A stretch of DNA of 64,000 nt from Nesterenkonia sandarakina (lineage in GTDB: Bacteria; Actinomycetota; Actinomycetes; Actinomycetales; Micrococcaceae): NCBI RefSeq assembly GCF_003003175.1, contig NZ_PVTY01000005.1:62001-126000 (forward strand), given 5' to 3'. Each line of letters begins with the position of its first letter. Within the stretch, counting starts at the first letter, position 1. Shown here in pieces: positions 24,157 to 33,217 of this stretch. The notes beneath the pieces are model-generated. The model worked only from the letters and a program-made list of their open reading frames with translations. It was not told where the DNA came from and searched no databases. The position numbers and the translations under genes were made by a program.

Positions 24157-25599
24157 ATGGCCAACTCCACTGATTCCGCTGCGCCCACCGTCTCTCCGAC
24201 CCGCGTCCGGCTCGCCGATGCCCAGCCGCAGATCGCCCTGGGCGCGCTGGACGGCCGCTACCGCAGCGCGGTGGCCCCGCTGGTGGATCACCTCTCCGAG
24301 GCGGCGCTGAATCGGCACCGCCTGCACGTGGAGGTCGAGTGGTTCATCCACCTCTGCGCCGAGCAGGTGCTCTCCGGGCTGCCCACGCTCAGCGAAGAGC
24401 AGGTCAGCGGGCTGCGCAGCATCGTCACCGAGTTCGGCACGGCACAGCTGGAGGAGCTCGGCGCCATCGAGGCGCAGACCCACCATGATGTGAAGGCCGT
24501 GGAGTACTTCATCGCGCGCCGGCTCGAGGGGCTGGGGCTGAGCGAGCTCACCCCGCTGGTGCACTTCGCCTGTACCAGCGAGGACATCAACAACCTCTCC
24601 TACGCGCTGGGGATCCGCGATGCCGTGGCCGAGGTCTGGCTGCCCGCCGCGCGCACCGCCCTGGACGGACTGGCGGAGCTGGCCCAGGACGCCGCCGAGG
24701 TGCCGATGCTCTCGCGCACCCACGGACAGCCGGCCACCCCGACCACGCTGGGCAAGGAGATCGCGGTCTTCGTCCACCGGCTGCGTCGCCAGCTGCGCCG
24801 GATCGAGGCCCAGGAGTTCCTGGGCAAGATCAACGGCGCCACCGGCACCTACGCGGCGCACCTCGCCGCCGCCCCGGAGGCCGACTGGCCTTCCCTGGCG
24901 CAGCGGTTCGTGGAGAAGCTGGGCCTGACCTTCAACCCGCTCACCACCCAGATCGAATCCCACGACTACCAGGCCGAGCTCTACGCCGACATGGCCCGGT
25001 TCAACCGGATCCTGCACGGGCTCTGCGTGGACGTGTGGAGCTACATCTCCATCGGGTTCTTCCGGCAGATCCCGGTCGCCGGCGCCACCGGCTCCTCGAC
25101 CATGCCGCACAAGGTCAACCCGATCCGCTTCGAGAACGCCGAGGCCAACCTCGAGATCTCCAACGCCCTGCTCGACGCGCTGGGCTCCACCCTGGTGGAG
25201 TCCCGCTGGCAGCGCGACCTCACCGACTCCTCGGGCCAGCGCAACATCGGCACCGCGATGGGACACTCGGTGCTCGCGCTGACCAACATGAGCAAGGGGC
25301 TCAAGCAGCTCGACGTCGCCGAAGAGGTGATCGCGGCGGATCTCGATGCGAACTGGGAGGTGCTCGGCGAGGCGATCCAGACCGTGATGCGCGCCGAGGC
25401 CATCGCCGGCGTGGAATCCATGGAGAACCCCTACGAACGGCTCAAGGAGCTCACCCGCGGCCGCCGGGTGGACGCCGAGAAGCTCAAGGAGTTCGTCACC
25501 GGACTCGGACTCAGCAAGGACGCCGAGTCCCGACTGGCCCAGCTGACCCCCGGCACGTACACCGGTCTGGCCGCCCAGCTGGCCAGGCAGTTCGGCTGA
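24157..25599 (+). CDS. purB: adenylosuccinate lyase
   Basis: 480 residues, with the lyase superfamily signature GSSTMPHKVNP near 310-320 and the catalytic-region motifs TSEDINN and SRTHGQPATPTTLGKE. It cleaves SAICAR and adenylosuccinate, two steps of purine synthesis, releasing fumarate. The N-terminal 25 residues are variable. AAGAAT lies 6 nt before ATG 24157 and no ribosome site is visible. The next gene begins 11 nt after the stop. Confidence 0.95.
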   Translation: MANSTDSAAPTVSPTRVRLADAQPQIALGALDGRYRSAVAPLVDHLSEAALNRHRLHVEVEWFIHLCAEQVLSGLPTLSEEQVSGLRSIVTEFGTAQLEELGAIEAQTHHDVKAVEYFIARRLEGLGLSELTPLVHFACTSEDINNLSYALGIRDAVAEVWLPAARTALDGLAELAQDAAEVPMLSRTHGQPATPTTLGKEIAVFVHRLRRQLRRIEAQEFLGKINGATGTYAAHLAAAPEADWPSLAQRFVEKLGLTFNPLTTQIESHDYQAELYADMARFNRILHGLCVDVWSYISIGFFRQIPVAGATGSSTMPHKVNPIRFENAEANLEISNALLDALGSTLVESRWQRDLTDSSGQRNIGTAMGHSVLALTNMSKGLKQLDVAEEVIAADLDANWEVLGEAIQTVMRAEAIAGVESMENPYERLKELTRGRRVDAEKLKEFVTGLGLSKDAESRLAQLTPGTYTGLAAQLARQFG

Positions 25600-25609
25600 G
25601 CGGCACCCT

Positions 25610-26212
25610 GTGGACCACGGAGCACATGACCACGGGGCCTTCGCCGACGACCACCGGACCCAGTACCAGCGTCTGCGCGACGGGCACTGGTACCGGGCCG
25701 ATGAGGAGATCCTTCAGCGGGCCTTCGCCGCGCACCAGCTGGCCCACCGCTACAGCCAGGCCGCAGCCGAAGGCGACGACGCCGCCGCTGCCGCGCTCCT
25801 GCCGCAGCTGATCGGCGAGCTCGGCGACGACGTGGCGATCCGTCCCCCGCTCTCGGTGGACTACGGGGTGCACATGGCCATCGGTGACCGCGTCTTCATC
25901 AACACCGGGCTGGTGGCGCTGGACGTCGCCCCCATCCGGATCGGAGCCGACTGCCTGCTCGGCCCCAACGTGCAGCTGCTGACCCCGATCCACCCGTTGG
26001 ATCCGGAGCCGCGGCGGCAGAAGTGGGAATCCGCGGAGCCGATCACGCTGGAGGAGAACGTATGGCTCGGCGGCGGCGTCATCGTCTGCCCCGGAGTCAC
26101 CATCGGTCGCAACTCTGTGATCGGAGCAGGCTCTGTGGTCACCCGCGACATCCCGGCGAACTGCGTGGCCGTGGGCAACCCGTCGCGGGTCATCCGGCAG
26201 CTGGAGGGCTGA
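25610..26212 (+). CDS. maltose/galactoside O-acetyltransferase-like protein
   Basis: 200 residues. An N-terminal Maa-type region (QYQRLRDGHWYRADEEI) precedes a left-handed beta-helix of hexapeptide repeats (IGDRVFINTGLVALDVAPIRIGADCLLGPNVQLLTPIH, VWLGGGVIVCPGVTIGRNSVIGAGSVV). His in TPIHPLD is the expected catalytic base. It transfers acetyl from acetyl-CoA to a sugar or related hydroxyl; acceptor unknown. The GTG at 25610 is 11 nt after purB, suggesting co-transcription; the first 14 residues are His/Asp-rich and may be extra. Confidence 0.85.
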   Translation: MDHGAHDHGAFADDHRTQYQRLRDGHWYRADEEILQRAFAAHQLAHRYSQAAAEGDDAAAAALLPQLIGELGDDVAIRPPLSVDYGVHMAIGDRVFINTGLVALDVAPIRIGADCLLGPNVQLLTPIHPLDPEPRRQKWESAEPITLEENVWLGGGVIVCPGVTIGRNSVIGAGSVVTRDIPANCVAVGNPSRVIRQLEG

Positions 26213-26318
26213 CGCCGGCGAGCCGCAGCGGCACCGCCGGGTCTGCAGGTCTTCCCCCGCGCTCGATCCCAGGTCAGAATGGCGAGGTCCCCCTGAGATC
26301 GACCACGGAAGGCTCGTC

Positions 26319-26729
26319 ATGACCATCGGACTGACCCCCTACCTGCAGTTTCCCGGAACAGCCCGCCAGGCTCTGGAGTTCTACCACTCGGCGCTCGGCG
26401 GAGAGCTGGAGATGATGACCTTCGCCCAGGGCATGGGCGCCGAGGATGAGACCAAGGACCTGATCATGCATGGGTCGCTGTTCATCGACCGCGGGGTCCA
26501 CCTGATGGCCGCCGATGCGCCTCCCGGGATGACCAGCGTGCTGGGCACGGTGTCGCTGAGCAACAGCGCCCCCGACGACGCCGAGCACTCCACGCTCGAG
26601 CAGTGGTGGGCCAAGCTCTCCGAGGGGGCAGAGATCACCGAGCCGCTGGCCAAGTCGCCCTGGGGCGACACCTTCGGGATGCTCACCGACAAGTTCGGGG
26701 TCCCCTGGATGGTCAACGCCTCGCGCTGA
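26319..26729 (+). CDS. VOC-family (PhnB/glyoxalase-like) protein
   Basis: 136 residues with two betaalphabetabetabeta-like halves, typical of PhnB-type VOC proteins: TPYLQFPGTARQALEFYHSALGG at the start and WGDTFGMLTDKFGVPWMVN at the end. Such proteins bind metal or small ligands; the function of this branch is mostly unknown. GGAAGG precedes the ATG. It converges on the carotenoid operon. Confidence 0.85.
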   Translation: MTIGLTPYLQFPGTARQALEFYHSALGGELEMMTFAQGMGAEDETKDLIMHGSLFIDRGVHLMAADAPPGMTSVLGTVSLSNSAPDDAEHSTLEQWWAKLSEGAEITEPLAKSPWGDTFGMLTDKFGVPWMVNASR

Positions 26730-26750
26730 ACACCCTCACCAGATCGCGCC

Positions 26751-27617
26751 TCACCAGATCCAGATCAGCATCATCGTGGCGAGGAATCCGCAGCCGTAGT
26801 TGAGCCAGATGAACTTTCGCCAGCCGGAGTTCACCCCAGCGCTGGTCTCGTCCGTCACGTTCCACCAGGGCAGCGAGATCGCCACGTAGGGGATCACCAG
26901 CAGCGCGGCCAGCGGGGTGGGCCAGGGTGCCAGCAGCAGCAGCACCCCGGCTCCGGCCCAGAGCAGCACCGCCACCCGCACGGTGGACCGTGCGCCGATC
27001 GCGGTGGCGACCGAGGAGATGCCGCCTTCACGGTCGGGCACCACGTCCTGGACCGCGCCGAACGCGTGGGCGGCCATCCCCCAGAGGAAGAACGCGCCCA
27101 GAATGATCAGCACCGTGGGCCCCGGGGTGAAGCCGACCCGGTCATGGGCGAGCGCGAACCCGACCACTGCGGGGCTCACGAAATGGGTGCTGGAGGTCAC
27201 CGAGTCGAGGAACGGCCGCTCCTTGAACCGCAGACCCTTGACCGAATAGGCGGCGACCGCGAACAGGCTCACCAGCATCGCGGCCCAGCTGGCGGGGCCG
27301 CCGCCGAGCATCAGCAGCAGCGCCGGCGGCACGGTGCTCAGCGCGGAGATCCACAGCACGGTCGCGTGCAGGTCCGGGTGCAGCAGCGCACCCTCGATGC
27401 CGCCCTTGCGGGGATTGCGCAGGTCGGACTCGTAGTCGAAGACGTCATTGATCCCGTACATCGCCACGTTATAAGGGACCAGGAAGAACAGCGCCCCGAG
27501 CACCAGCACCCAGTCGATCTCCCGCGCCGCGAAGAGATACGCGGCCGCGAACGGAAAAGCAGTGTTGATCCAGCTGAACGGACGTGAAGAGAGCAGCAGC
27601 TGGCGGATCAGGCTCAT
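26751..27617 (-). CDS. crtEb: lycopene elongase, UbiA-family prenyltransferase
   Basis: 288 residues with about eight membrane helices and the two Asp-rich prenyl diphosphate motifs NDVFDYESD and DVVPDREGG of UbiA-type prenyltransferases. Its place at the end of a crt operon beside heterodimeric cyclase genes identifies it as lycopene elongase (CrtEb/CrtE2 type), which adds C5 units to lycopene to make C50 flavuxanthin-type precursors. The start overlaps the crtYf stop as ATGA. Confidence 0.9.
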   Translation of the reverse strand: MSLIRQLLLSSRPFSWINTAFPFAAAYLFAAREIDWVLVLGALFFLVPYNVAMYGINDVFDYESDLRNPRKGGIEGALLHPDLHATVLWISALSTVPPALLLMLGGGPASWAAMLVSLFAVAAYSVKGLRFKERPFLDSVTSSTHFVSPAVVGFALAHDRVGFTPGPTVLIILGAFFLWGMAAHAFGAVQDVVPDREGGISSVATAIGARSTVRVAVLLWAGAGVLLLLAPWPTPLAALLVIPYVAISLPWWNVTDETSAGVNSGWRKFIWLNYGCGFLATMMLIWIW

Positions 27618-27931
27618 TGCGCCGCCCGCTCAGCGCCGCGTTCGACGCTTCGCCGGCGCAGCAGGTGCCAGGCGGCCGGAAGCAGCAGCACCGCGGCCAG
27701 CGAGTAGCTGAAGTCCTCGAGCGGGGCGATCCCCAGGTAGAGACCCATCAGGTGCTCGTGGCCGTAGCGCACGATGTCGAGCGCGATGATCACGTTGTCG
27801 AAGACCGCGGTGAGGCTCAGCAGCACCGCAGTGGTCAGTGCCACCGCACCCCAGTGGATGCTGCGGCGCATCAGCACCGCGGCGAGAACCGCAGGGACCA
27901 TGAAGGCCAGGCTCAGCCAGAGATACGCCAT
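27614..27931 (-). CDS. crtYf: C50 carotenoid epsilon/gamma-cyclase subunit
   Basis: 105 residues with three membrane helices and PLEDFSYSL, the conserved acidic motif of the lycopene cyclase domain. It forms a heterodimeric C50 cyclase with the preceding CrtYe-type subunit. Whether the product is decaprenoxanthin (epsilon) or sarcinaxanthin (gamma) cannot be told from sequence alone. It begins right after the crtYe stop codon and overlaps crtEb. Confidence 0.87.
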   Translation of the reverse strand: MAYLWLSLAFMVPAVLAAVLMRRSIHWGAVALTTAVLLSLTAVFDNVIIALDIVRYGHEHLMGLYLGIAPLEDFSYSLAAVLLLPAAWHLLRRRSVERGAERAAQ

Positions 27932-28288
27932 CTAGGAACCTCCCGGGATGCGCGCGCTCGATCGGCTCTGCTCGGTCCTATGCCGCAGGAGCTTCGCGGC
28001 ACCGGTGTAGATGATCATGGTGCACAGGCTCAGGAACATCAGGAACACCGGCTCCTCCAGCGGCATCTCGGGCCCGAGCACGACGCCGGTGAGGTACTGG
28101 CTCTGACCCATCAGGAAGATCCCCAGCCCGATGCCGGCGAAGTCCCAGACCAGGAAGAAGACGACGCCGAGCAGGGTCACCACCGCGGCCACCCGTGGGT
28201 CGGCGAAGAAGAACAGCCGGAAGCGCCGATCGATGAGCAGCATGCAGAGGGTCGCGGCCAGCAGCCCGGCGAGGTACAGGAACGACAC
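27932..28288 (-). CDS. crtYe: C50 carotenoid cyclase subunit
   Basis: 118 residues with three membrane helices and the cyclase motif PLEEPVFLMFLS. It is the other half of the small heterodimeric carotenoid cyclase seen in Corynebacterium, Micrococcus and Arthrobacter. The GTG start lies 6 nt after the crtI stop, and crtYf follows without a gap. Confidence 0.87.
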   Translation of the reverse strand: MSFLYLAGLLAATLCMLLIDRRFRLFFFADPRVAAVVTLLGVVFFLVWDFAGIGLGIFLMGQSQYLTGVVLGPEMPLEEPVFLMFLSLCTMIIYTGAAKLLRHRTEQSRSSARIPGGS

Positions 28289-28294
28289 GCTGGT

Positions 28295-29935
28295 TCAGCC
28301 CGCCTTCCTGACGGTGCCTGCGCCCAGGGACTCCGGGCGCAGCGGTCCGGCGCTGTAGTCCCGGCGCATGTGTTTGAGCACCAGCTCCGCGCTGATCAGG
28401 CACATCGGCACACCGATCCCCGGGGCCACGGTCCCTCCGGCGTAGTAGAGCCCGCCCACAGTGGGCGAGACGTTCTGCGGTCGGAACATCGCTGACTGGC
28501 GCAGCGTGTGCGCCTGGCCCAGCACCGAGCCGCGCCAGGAGTTGTAGTCTGCGGCGAAGTCGGCAGGACCGATGGTCTCGCGCAGCACGATCCGCTCTTC
28601 GAAGTCCTCGATTCCGGCCCAGCCGCCGATCTGCTCGATCGCCGCCTGCGCGATCTGCTCCACGGCGGGGTCGCCGGCGCCGTCGCGGCCGCCCGCGCCC
28701 AGGGTCACGTCGGCCGGGACCGGGATCAGCACGAAGAGGTTCTCGTGATCATCCGGGGCCAGACCTGGCTCGCTCGCGCTGGCCCGGCAGACGTAGGAGG
28801 AGGCCGGAGTCGGGATGGAGGGGTCGGCACCGAAGATGGACTCGAAGTTCGCCGTCCAGTCCCGGGTGAAGAACAGCGAGTGGTGGGCGAGCTCCGGGAG
28901 CTTCCCGCGCACCCCGAGCATCACCAGCACCGCGCCGGGGCCGGACGTGACCTTGTCCCACCAGTCCTCGGGGTAGCTGCGGTCCTGCTCGGAGAGCAGC
29001 CTGGTCTCGGTGTGGTGCAGATCCGCGGCCGAGACCACATGATCTGCATGTTCGGCATGCACGGTGCCGTGCTCGTCGCGCCAGCGCACTCCCGTGGCCA
29101 CCCGCCGCCGGCCGGGCGTGAGTCGGGAACGCACCCGGGAGCGGCGCGGACCTGCCTCGGTGAGGATCTCGATGACCTCCGCGCCGGTGGTGATCGTGGC
29201 TCCCGCACCTTCTGCCAGACGCCGGAAGCTCGCGGTCACCTCCCAGAAGCCGCCCACCGGGTAGCGCACGCCGTCGTCGAGGTCCAGGGCGCTCATCAGG
29301 TGGTACATGGCCGGCGCGTCCTGCGGACGGGTGCCCAGGAAGACGGCCGGGTAGCCGAGGATCTGGCGCAGCACGGGGTGCTTGAAGCGGCGCTGCACGA
29401 AGCGTTCCAGCGAGGTCAGCAGCAGCTGCGCGAGCTCCGGGGCGGACTTGAGCACCTCGGGCACCGCAAGGTTGTTCAGCCGTTTGAACGGGTTGTAGAG
29501 GAAGCGTCGCTCGGCGATCTCGGTGGTGCGCTTGGCCGAGGCGATGTACTTGTCCAGGGCCGGCCCGCTGCCGGGCTCGAGCTCCTCGAAGAGCGCCCGC
29601 ACCCGGTCCGCGCCCTTGGGCAGATCCACCGGGGCCGGCGGGGCCTGGCCTGGTTCGGGCTCGGAGTAGACCCGGTAGGCCGGGTCCAGGTCCACCAGCG
29701 TGAGCTGCTCGGCCGCCGTCGTGCCCATCAGGTTGTAGAAGTGCTCGAACACTGAGGGCATCAGATACCAGGAGGGGCCGGTGTCGAACTGGAAGCCGTC
29801 GGTGGCCAGCATCCCGGCGCGCCCGCCGGTGCGATCACCCTTCTCCAGGACCAGCACGTCATGGCCCTCGCGGGCCAGCAGCGCGGCGCTGGCCAGTCCG
29901 GCGACTCCGGCGCCGATCACAATGGTGCGTGGCAT
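28295..29935 (-). CDS. crtI: phytoene desaturase
   Basis: 546 residues. The FAD-binding fold opens with VIGAGVAGLASAALLAREGHDVLVLEK and RTGGRAG, and the C-terminus has GLYYAGGTVAPGIGVPMCLISAELV, the CrtI signature. It introduces four double bases-pairs-worth of unsaturation (four desaturations), turning phytoene into lycopene. ATG 29935 overlaps the crtB TGA as ATGA, which settles the start. Confidence 0.94.
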   Translation of the reverse strand: MPRTIVIGAGVAGLASAALLAREGHDVLVLEKGDRTGGRAGMLATDGFQFDTGPSWYLMPSVFEHFYNLMGTTAAEQLTLVDLDPAYRVYSEPEPGQAPPAPVDLPKGADRVRALFEELEPGSGPALDKYIASAKRTTEIAERRFLYNPFKRLNNLAVPEVLKSAPELAQLLLTSLERFVQRRFKHPVLRQILGYPAVFLGTRPQDAPAMYHLMSALDLDDGVRYPVGGFWEVTASFRRLAEGAGATITTGAEVIEILTEAGPRRSRVRSRLTPGRRRVATGVRWRDEHGTVHAEHADHVVSAADLHHTETRLLSEQDRSYPEDWWDKVTSGPGAVLVMLGVRGKLPELAHHSLFFTRDWTANFESIFGADPSIPTPASSYVCRASASEPGLAPDDHENLFVLIPVPADVTLGAGGRDGAGDPAVEQIAQAAIEQIGGWAGIEDFEERIVLRETIGPADFAADYNSWRGSVLGQAHTLRQSAMFRPQNVSPTVGGLYYAGGTVAPGIGVPMCLISAELVLKHMRRDYSAGPLRPESLGAGTVRKAG

Positions 29936-30810
29936 CAGTGGGTCTCCAGTCGTGTGGTCAGGGCGGCCCGGGCGGCCAGTCCCGCTTTGCAGGCGTTGGA
30001 GACCCGGACTCGTGAGTGGTAGAGCTCCTCCACCGGGGTCGCTGCGATCTTCTCGAGCAGCGCCTCGAAGAGCGCGCAGGCGCTGCGCACCGCGGTGCGG
30101 GCGTCGCGCGGGAGCAGCGGCATCGCGGCACGGGCCTCGGCGAGCTGTCCACGGACCGTGTCCACCCACTCCTGACGCTGTTCCTCGGTGAGGCCCTCGC
30201 CGCCGCCCAGGTAGTCGCGTCCAAGCTCGTCGGTATCCTCGGCGAGATCGCGCAGGAAGTTGATGTTCTGGAAGGCGGCTCCCAGTGCACGTGCCCCGCT
30301 GACCAGGGTCTCGCGTTCGGCCTCGGTGCGGTGCTCTTCACGCAGGAACACCTGCAGGCACATCAGCCCGATCACCTCGGCGGAGCCGTAGACGTAGCTC
30401 GCGTGCTCGGCGACGCCGAATGCGGCGGGCTCCAGGTCCGCGCGCATCGAGTCGAAGAAGGGATCGATCAGCTCCAGCCCGATCTGCGCCTCGATGGCGG
30501 TGCGGGCGAAGGCGTGGACCACCAGGTCGGTGCTGTACCCGCGGGTCAGCGCCCGGCGGGTCTCCTCGGCGTAGTGCGCGAGCGCCTCGGCCTTCTCCGC
30601 AGGATCCAGTCCGGCGGCGCTGGCCGCGCCGTCGACGACCTCGTCGGCGACCCGGACCAGGGCATAGATGCTGCGCACATGGCTGCGGTGCCGCGGTCCC
30701 AGCAGCCGGGTGGCCAGGCCGAAGGAGGTGGAGTAGGAGGAGATCACCCGATCGGCCGCGGCGCGGGCGGCCCATGTGAAGTGTTCTGCGGGATCAGCGG
30801 GTGCGCTCAC
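29935..30810 (-). CDS. crtB: phytoene synthase
   Basis: 291 residues with both Asp-rich motifs of squalene/phytoene synthases: RVADEVVDG and NFLRDLAEDTDELGRDYL, plus YALVRVAD and YVYGSAEVIGLMCLQVF. It condenses two geranylgeranyl diphosphates to phytoene. The GTG at 30810 overlaps the idi stop (GTGA); longer upstream frames have no similarity. No GGPP synthase (crtE) gene is in this cluster. Confidence 0.93.
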   Translation of the reverse strand: MSAPADPAEHFTWAARAAADRVISSYSTSFGLATRLLGPRHRSHVRSIYALVRVADEVVDGAASAAGLDPAEKAEALAHYAEETRRALTRGYSTDLVVHAFARTAIEAQIGLELIDPFFDSMRADLEPAAFGVAEHASYVYGSAEVIGLMCLQVFLREEHRTEAERETLVSGARALGAAFQNINFLRDLAEDTDELGRDYLGGGEGLTEEQRQEWVDTVRGQLAEARAAMPLLPRDARTAVRSACALFEALLEKIAATPVEELYHSRVRVSNACKAGLAARAALTTRLETH

Positions 30811-31379
30811 GCGGGGGCACCTGCACCGGACTGGCGCGGACTCTCGAGCCGGTCCATCTCGGCAAGCTGCTCGACCATCCAGGGGCTGAACGCGAAGGGG
30901 ACATCGGTGACGGCGCGCTGCAGCGCCGGCGCATCCGCCCACATGAATTCACTGACCTCGGCATGCACCGGGTCCAGCTCAGAGGTCAGGACCGCGGTGA
31001 AGACCGGGCAGATCTCGTTCTCCACGACGCCGCTGGCGTCGACCGCGCGGTATCTGAAGTCCGGCAGCACCGCCCGGATCTCGGTCAGCTCCGCTCCGAG
31101 CTCCTCGCGGGCCCGCCGGCGCACGGCGTCGGGGAGCTCCTCGTCCAGACCGGGATGTCCGCAGAAGCTGTTGGTCCAGACCCCCGGCCAGGTCTGCTTC
31201 GTCAGCGCCCGGCGGGTGAGCAGCAGCTGCCCCGCGGGGTCGAAGAGATAGCAGGAGAACCCGAGGTGCAGCGGGGTGTCTGCGGTGTGCACCGTCGCCT
31301 TCGGGGCGGAGCCCACGGGCACTCCGGCCTCCGAAAGGAGAACTACGTGTTCCTCTGTCGAGGACGAGCCTGAGGTCAT
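30807..31379 (-). CDS. idi: isopentenyl-diphosphate delta-isomerase, type I
   Basis: 190 residues with the type I Idi active site: Cys73 in NSFCGHP, His75, and Glu120/Glu122 in VENEICPVF, in a Nudix fold (RRRAREELGAEL). It interconverts IPP and DMAPP, feeding the crt genes behind it. TATGCT lies 6 nt before ATG 31379, so the whole idi-crt operon may start from a leaderless mRNA. Confidence 0.94.
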   Translation of the reverse strand: MTSGSSSTEEHVVLLSEAGVPVGSAPKATVHTADTPLHLGFSCYLFDPAGQLLLTRRALTKQTWPGVWTNSFCGHPGLDEELPDAVRRRAREELGAELTEIRAVLPDFRYRAVDASGVVENEICPVFTAVLTSELDPVHAEVSEFMWADAPALQRAVTDVPFAFSPWMVEQLAEMDRLESPRQSGAGAPA

Positions 31380-31385
31380 GGATCG

Positions 31386-31391
31386 AGCATA
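31386..31391 (-). promoter_or_regulatory. -10 box of the idi-crt operon
   Basis: TATGCT on the minus strand, 6 nt before the idi ATG, with no ribosome site between. No clear -35 match. Confidence 0.45.
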
Positions 31392-31587
31392 GCTACAGAA
31401 GGCGCCTGCGTGCGGGACTCGTCACACTCGCAGCGTGGATAAGACGTGACCGAGACGGGGAGCTGACTCGCGGCTGACTTACTCAGAGCCCGCGCAGACG
31501 ACGGTGTTAGATTGACGGCTACGTGCCGCGGCACGGCCTCAGACGCCGATGAAGCCGCGGTGATCCCCGAGCGAGGATGTGGGCAAG

Positions 31588-33063
31588 ATGGCAACAGCAG
31601 CGGTGACCGGAGCGACTGGATATATCGGAGGACGGCTGGTGCCCCAGCTGCTCCGCGCAGGACACGAGGTGCGGGTGCTCACCCGCCGCGCCGAGGCGCT
31701 GCGCGACGTGCCCTGGGTCAACGAGGTCACCGTCGTCGAAGGCGATCTGACCGACCCCGAAGCCGCCCGGGAGCTCTGCGAAGGCGCCGACACCGCCTAC
31801 TTCCTGGTCCACTCGATGACCTCGGACCGCAGCTTCGAAGAGCTCGACGAGCGGTGCGCCGAGGTCCTGGGCGCCGCGGCGAAGGCGGCCGGCGTCGACC
31901 ACATCGTCTACCTGGCCGGCCTCCACCCGGACACGGCCGAGGGCGAGCTCAGCGCCCACCTGCGCTCCCGGGTCCATGTCGGAGAGGTCCTGGAGTCCAG
32001 CGGCGTGCCCACGCTGACCCTGCAGGCCGGACTGGTGATCGGTTCGGGCTCCGCCAGCTTCGAGATGATCCGCCACCTCACCGACGTGCTCCCGGTCATG
32101 CCGGCCCCGAAGTGGGTGCTCAACCAGATCCAGCCCATCGCGGTGCGCGATGCGCTGCACTACCTGACCCGCGCGATGGACATCACGCTGGAGTCCAGCG
32201 TCCGGGCCGACATCGGCGGACCCGATGTGCACACCTATGCCCAGCTGATGAAGATCTACGCCCGGACCGCCGGGCTCAACGAGCCCCGGGTGATCGCGCT
32301 GCCGGTGCTCACCCCCTGGCTCGCGGCCCAATGGGTCAACCTGGTCACCCCGATCCCGCGCACGCTGGCGATCCCGCTGGTGGAGTCGCTGCAGCACGAC
32401 TGTGTGGTCAAGGACCAGATCATCGACGACATCATCCCCGCCCCCGAAGAGGGGCTCACCGACTACGAGACCTCGGTGCGGCTCGCCCTGGACAAGATCT
32501 CCGCAGACCGGGTGGAGACCACCTGGGCCGCGGCCCACCCGCTGGACGTGCCCTCGGAATCGCTGCCCTCGGACCCGGACTGGACCGGACGCTCGGTGCT
32601 GGTCGATGAGCGTGAACGGCTCTCCACCGCATCCCCCGAGGCGGTCTTCGCCGTGATCGAAGGCATCGGCGGCGAGACCGGCTACTTCTCGCTCTCCCGG
32701 GCCTGGGCGCTGCGCGGACTGGCCGACAAGCTGGTCGGCGGGGTCGGCATGGGACGTGGACGGCGCAGTCGCGGTCAGCTGGCGCTGGGCGACACCCTGG
32801 ACTGGTGGCGGGTCGAGGACCTCGACCGCGGCCGGCTGCTGCGCCTCCGGGCCGAGATGAAGGTCCCCGGGCAGGCATGGCTGGAGTTCATGGTGGAGCC
32901 CGAGGGCACCGGCTCCCGCTACCGTCAGCGCGCGATCTTCTTCCCGCGCGGTCTGGCCGGGCGCGCCTACTGGCTGGGAGTGACCCCCTTCCACGCCATC
33001 ATCTTCAAGAAGATGGCGGCCCGGATCCTCGCCGACGCGGAACAGGCGAGCGCCAAGGCCTGA
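31588..33063 (+). CDS. NAD(P)-binding SDR protein with C-terminal DUF2867
   Basis: 491 residues. The N-terminal half is an atypical SDR/NmrA-like Rossmann domain (VTGATGYIGGRLVPQLL, VVEGDLTDPE, DHIVYLAGLHP). The C-terminal ~150 residues are a DUF2867/SRPBCC-like domain (WWRVEDLDRGRLLRLRAEMKVPGQAWLEF). Fusions like this are common in Actinobacteria; the substrate is unknown. ATG 31588 is chosen over GTG 31579 because the GAGGA site would be too close to the GTG. It follows the idi promoter region in divergent orientation. Confidence 0.85.
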   Translation: MATAAVTGATGYIGGRLVPQLLRAGHEVRVLTRRAEALRDVPWVNEVTVVEGDLTDPEAARELCEGADTAYFLVHSMTSDRSFEELDERCAEVLGAAAKAAGVDHIVYLAGLHPDTAEGELSAHLRSRVHVGEVLESSGVPTLTLQAGLVIGSGSASFEMIRHLTDVLPVMPAPKWVLNQIQPIAVRDALHYLTRAMDITLESSVRADIGGPDVHTYAQLMKIYARTAGLNEPRVIALPVLTPWLAAQWVNLVTPIPRTLAIPLVESLQHDCVVKDQIIDDIIPAPEEGLTDYETSVRLALDKISADRVETTWAAAHPLDVPSESLPSDPDWTGRSVLVDERERLSTASPEAVFAVIEGIGGETGYFSLSRAWALRGLADKLVGGVGMGRGRRSRGQLALGDTLDWWRVEDLDRGRLLRLRAEMKVPGQAWLEFMVEPEGTGSRYRQRAIFFPRGLAGRAYWLGVTPFHAIIFKKMAARILADAEQASAKA

Positions 33064-33112
33064 CCTGTCGGCGCAGCGGCGCAGCGGCGCAGAAAAGTTT
33101 TTCAGATCTCCA

Positions 33113-33139
33113 CCATCCGATCCTGCTCTGGCTCCGAAC
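33113..33139 (+). promoter_or_regulatory. SigK-type promoter of the fasciclin lipoprotein gene
   Basis: CCATCC (33113-33118), a 15-bp spacer and CCGAAC (33134-33139). This matches the mycobacterial SigK pattern CCATCC...CCGAA. The same two hexamers recur before the Mo oxidoreductase gene. The transcript would have a ~70-nt leader. Confidence 0.75.
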
Positions 33140-33217
33140 TCTGCGTACATGGCCTGGTCGACACCACGATCAGTGGCTGTGAATCAGACCAACGTGCGAC
33201 CAACAGGAGATTCAGTC

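Noticed and set aside
33064-33095. GGCGCAGC short repeats after the SDR gene
   Set aside because: Three short copies only; likely simple slippage, too short to interpret.
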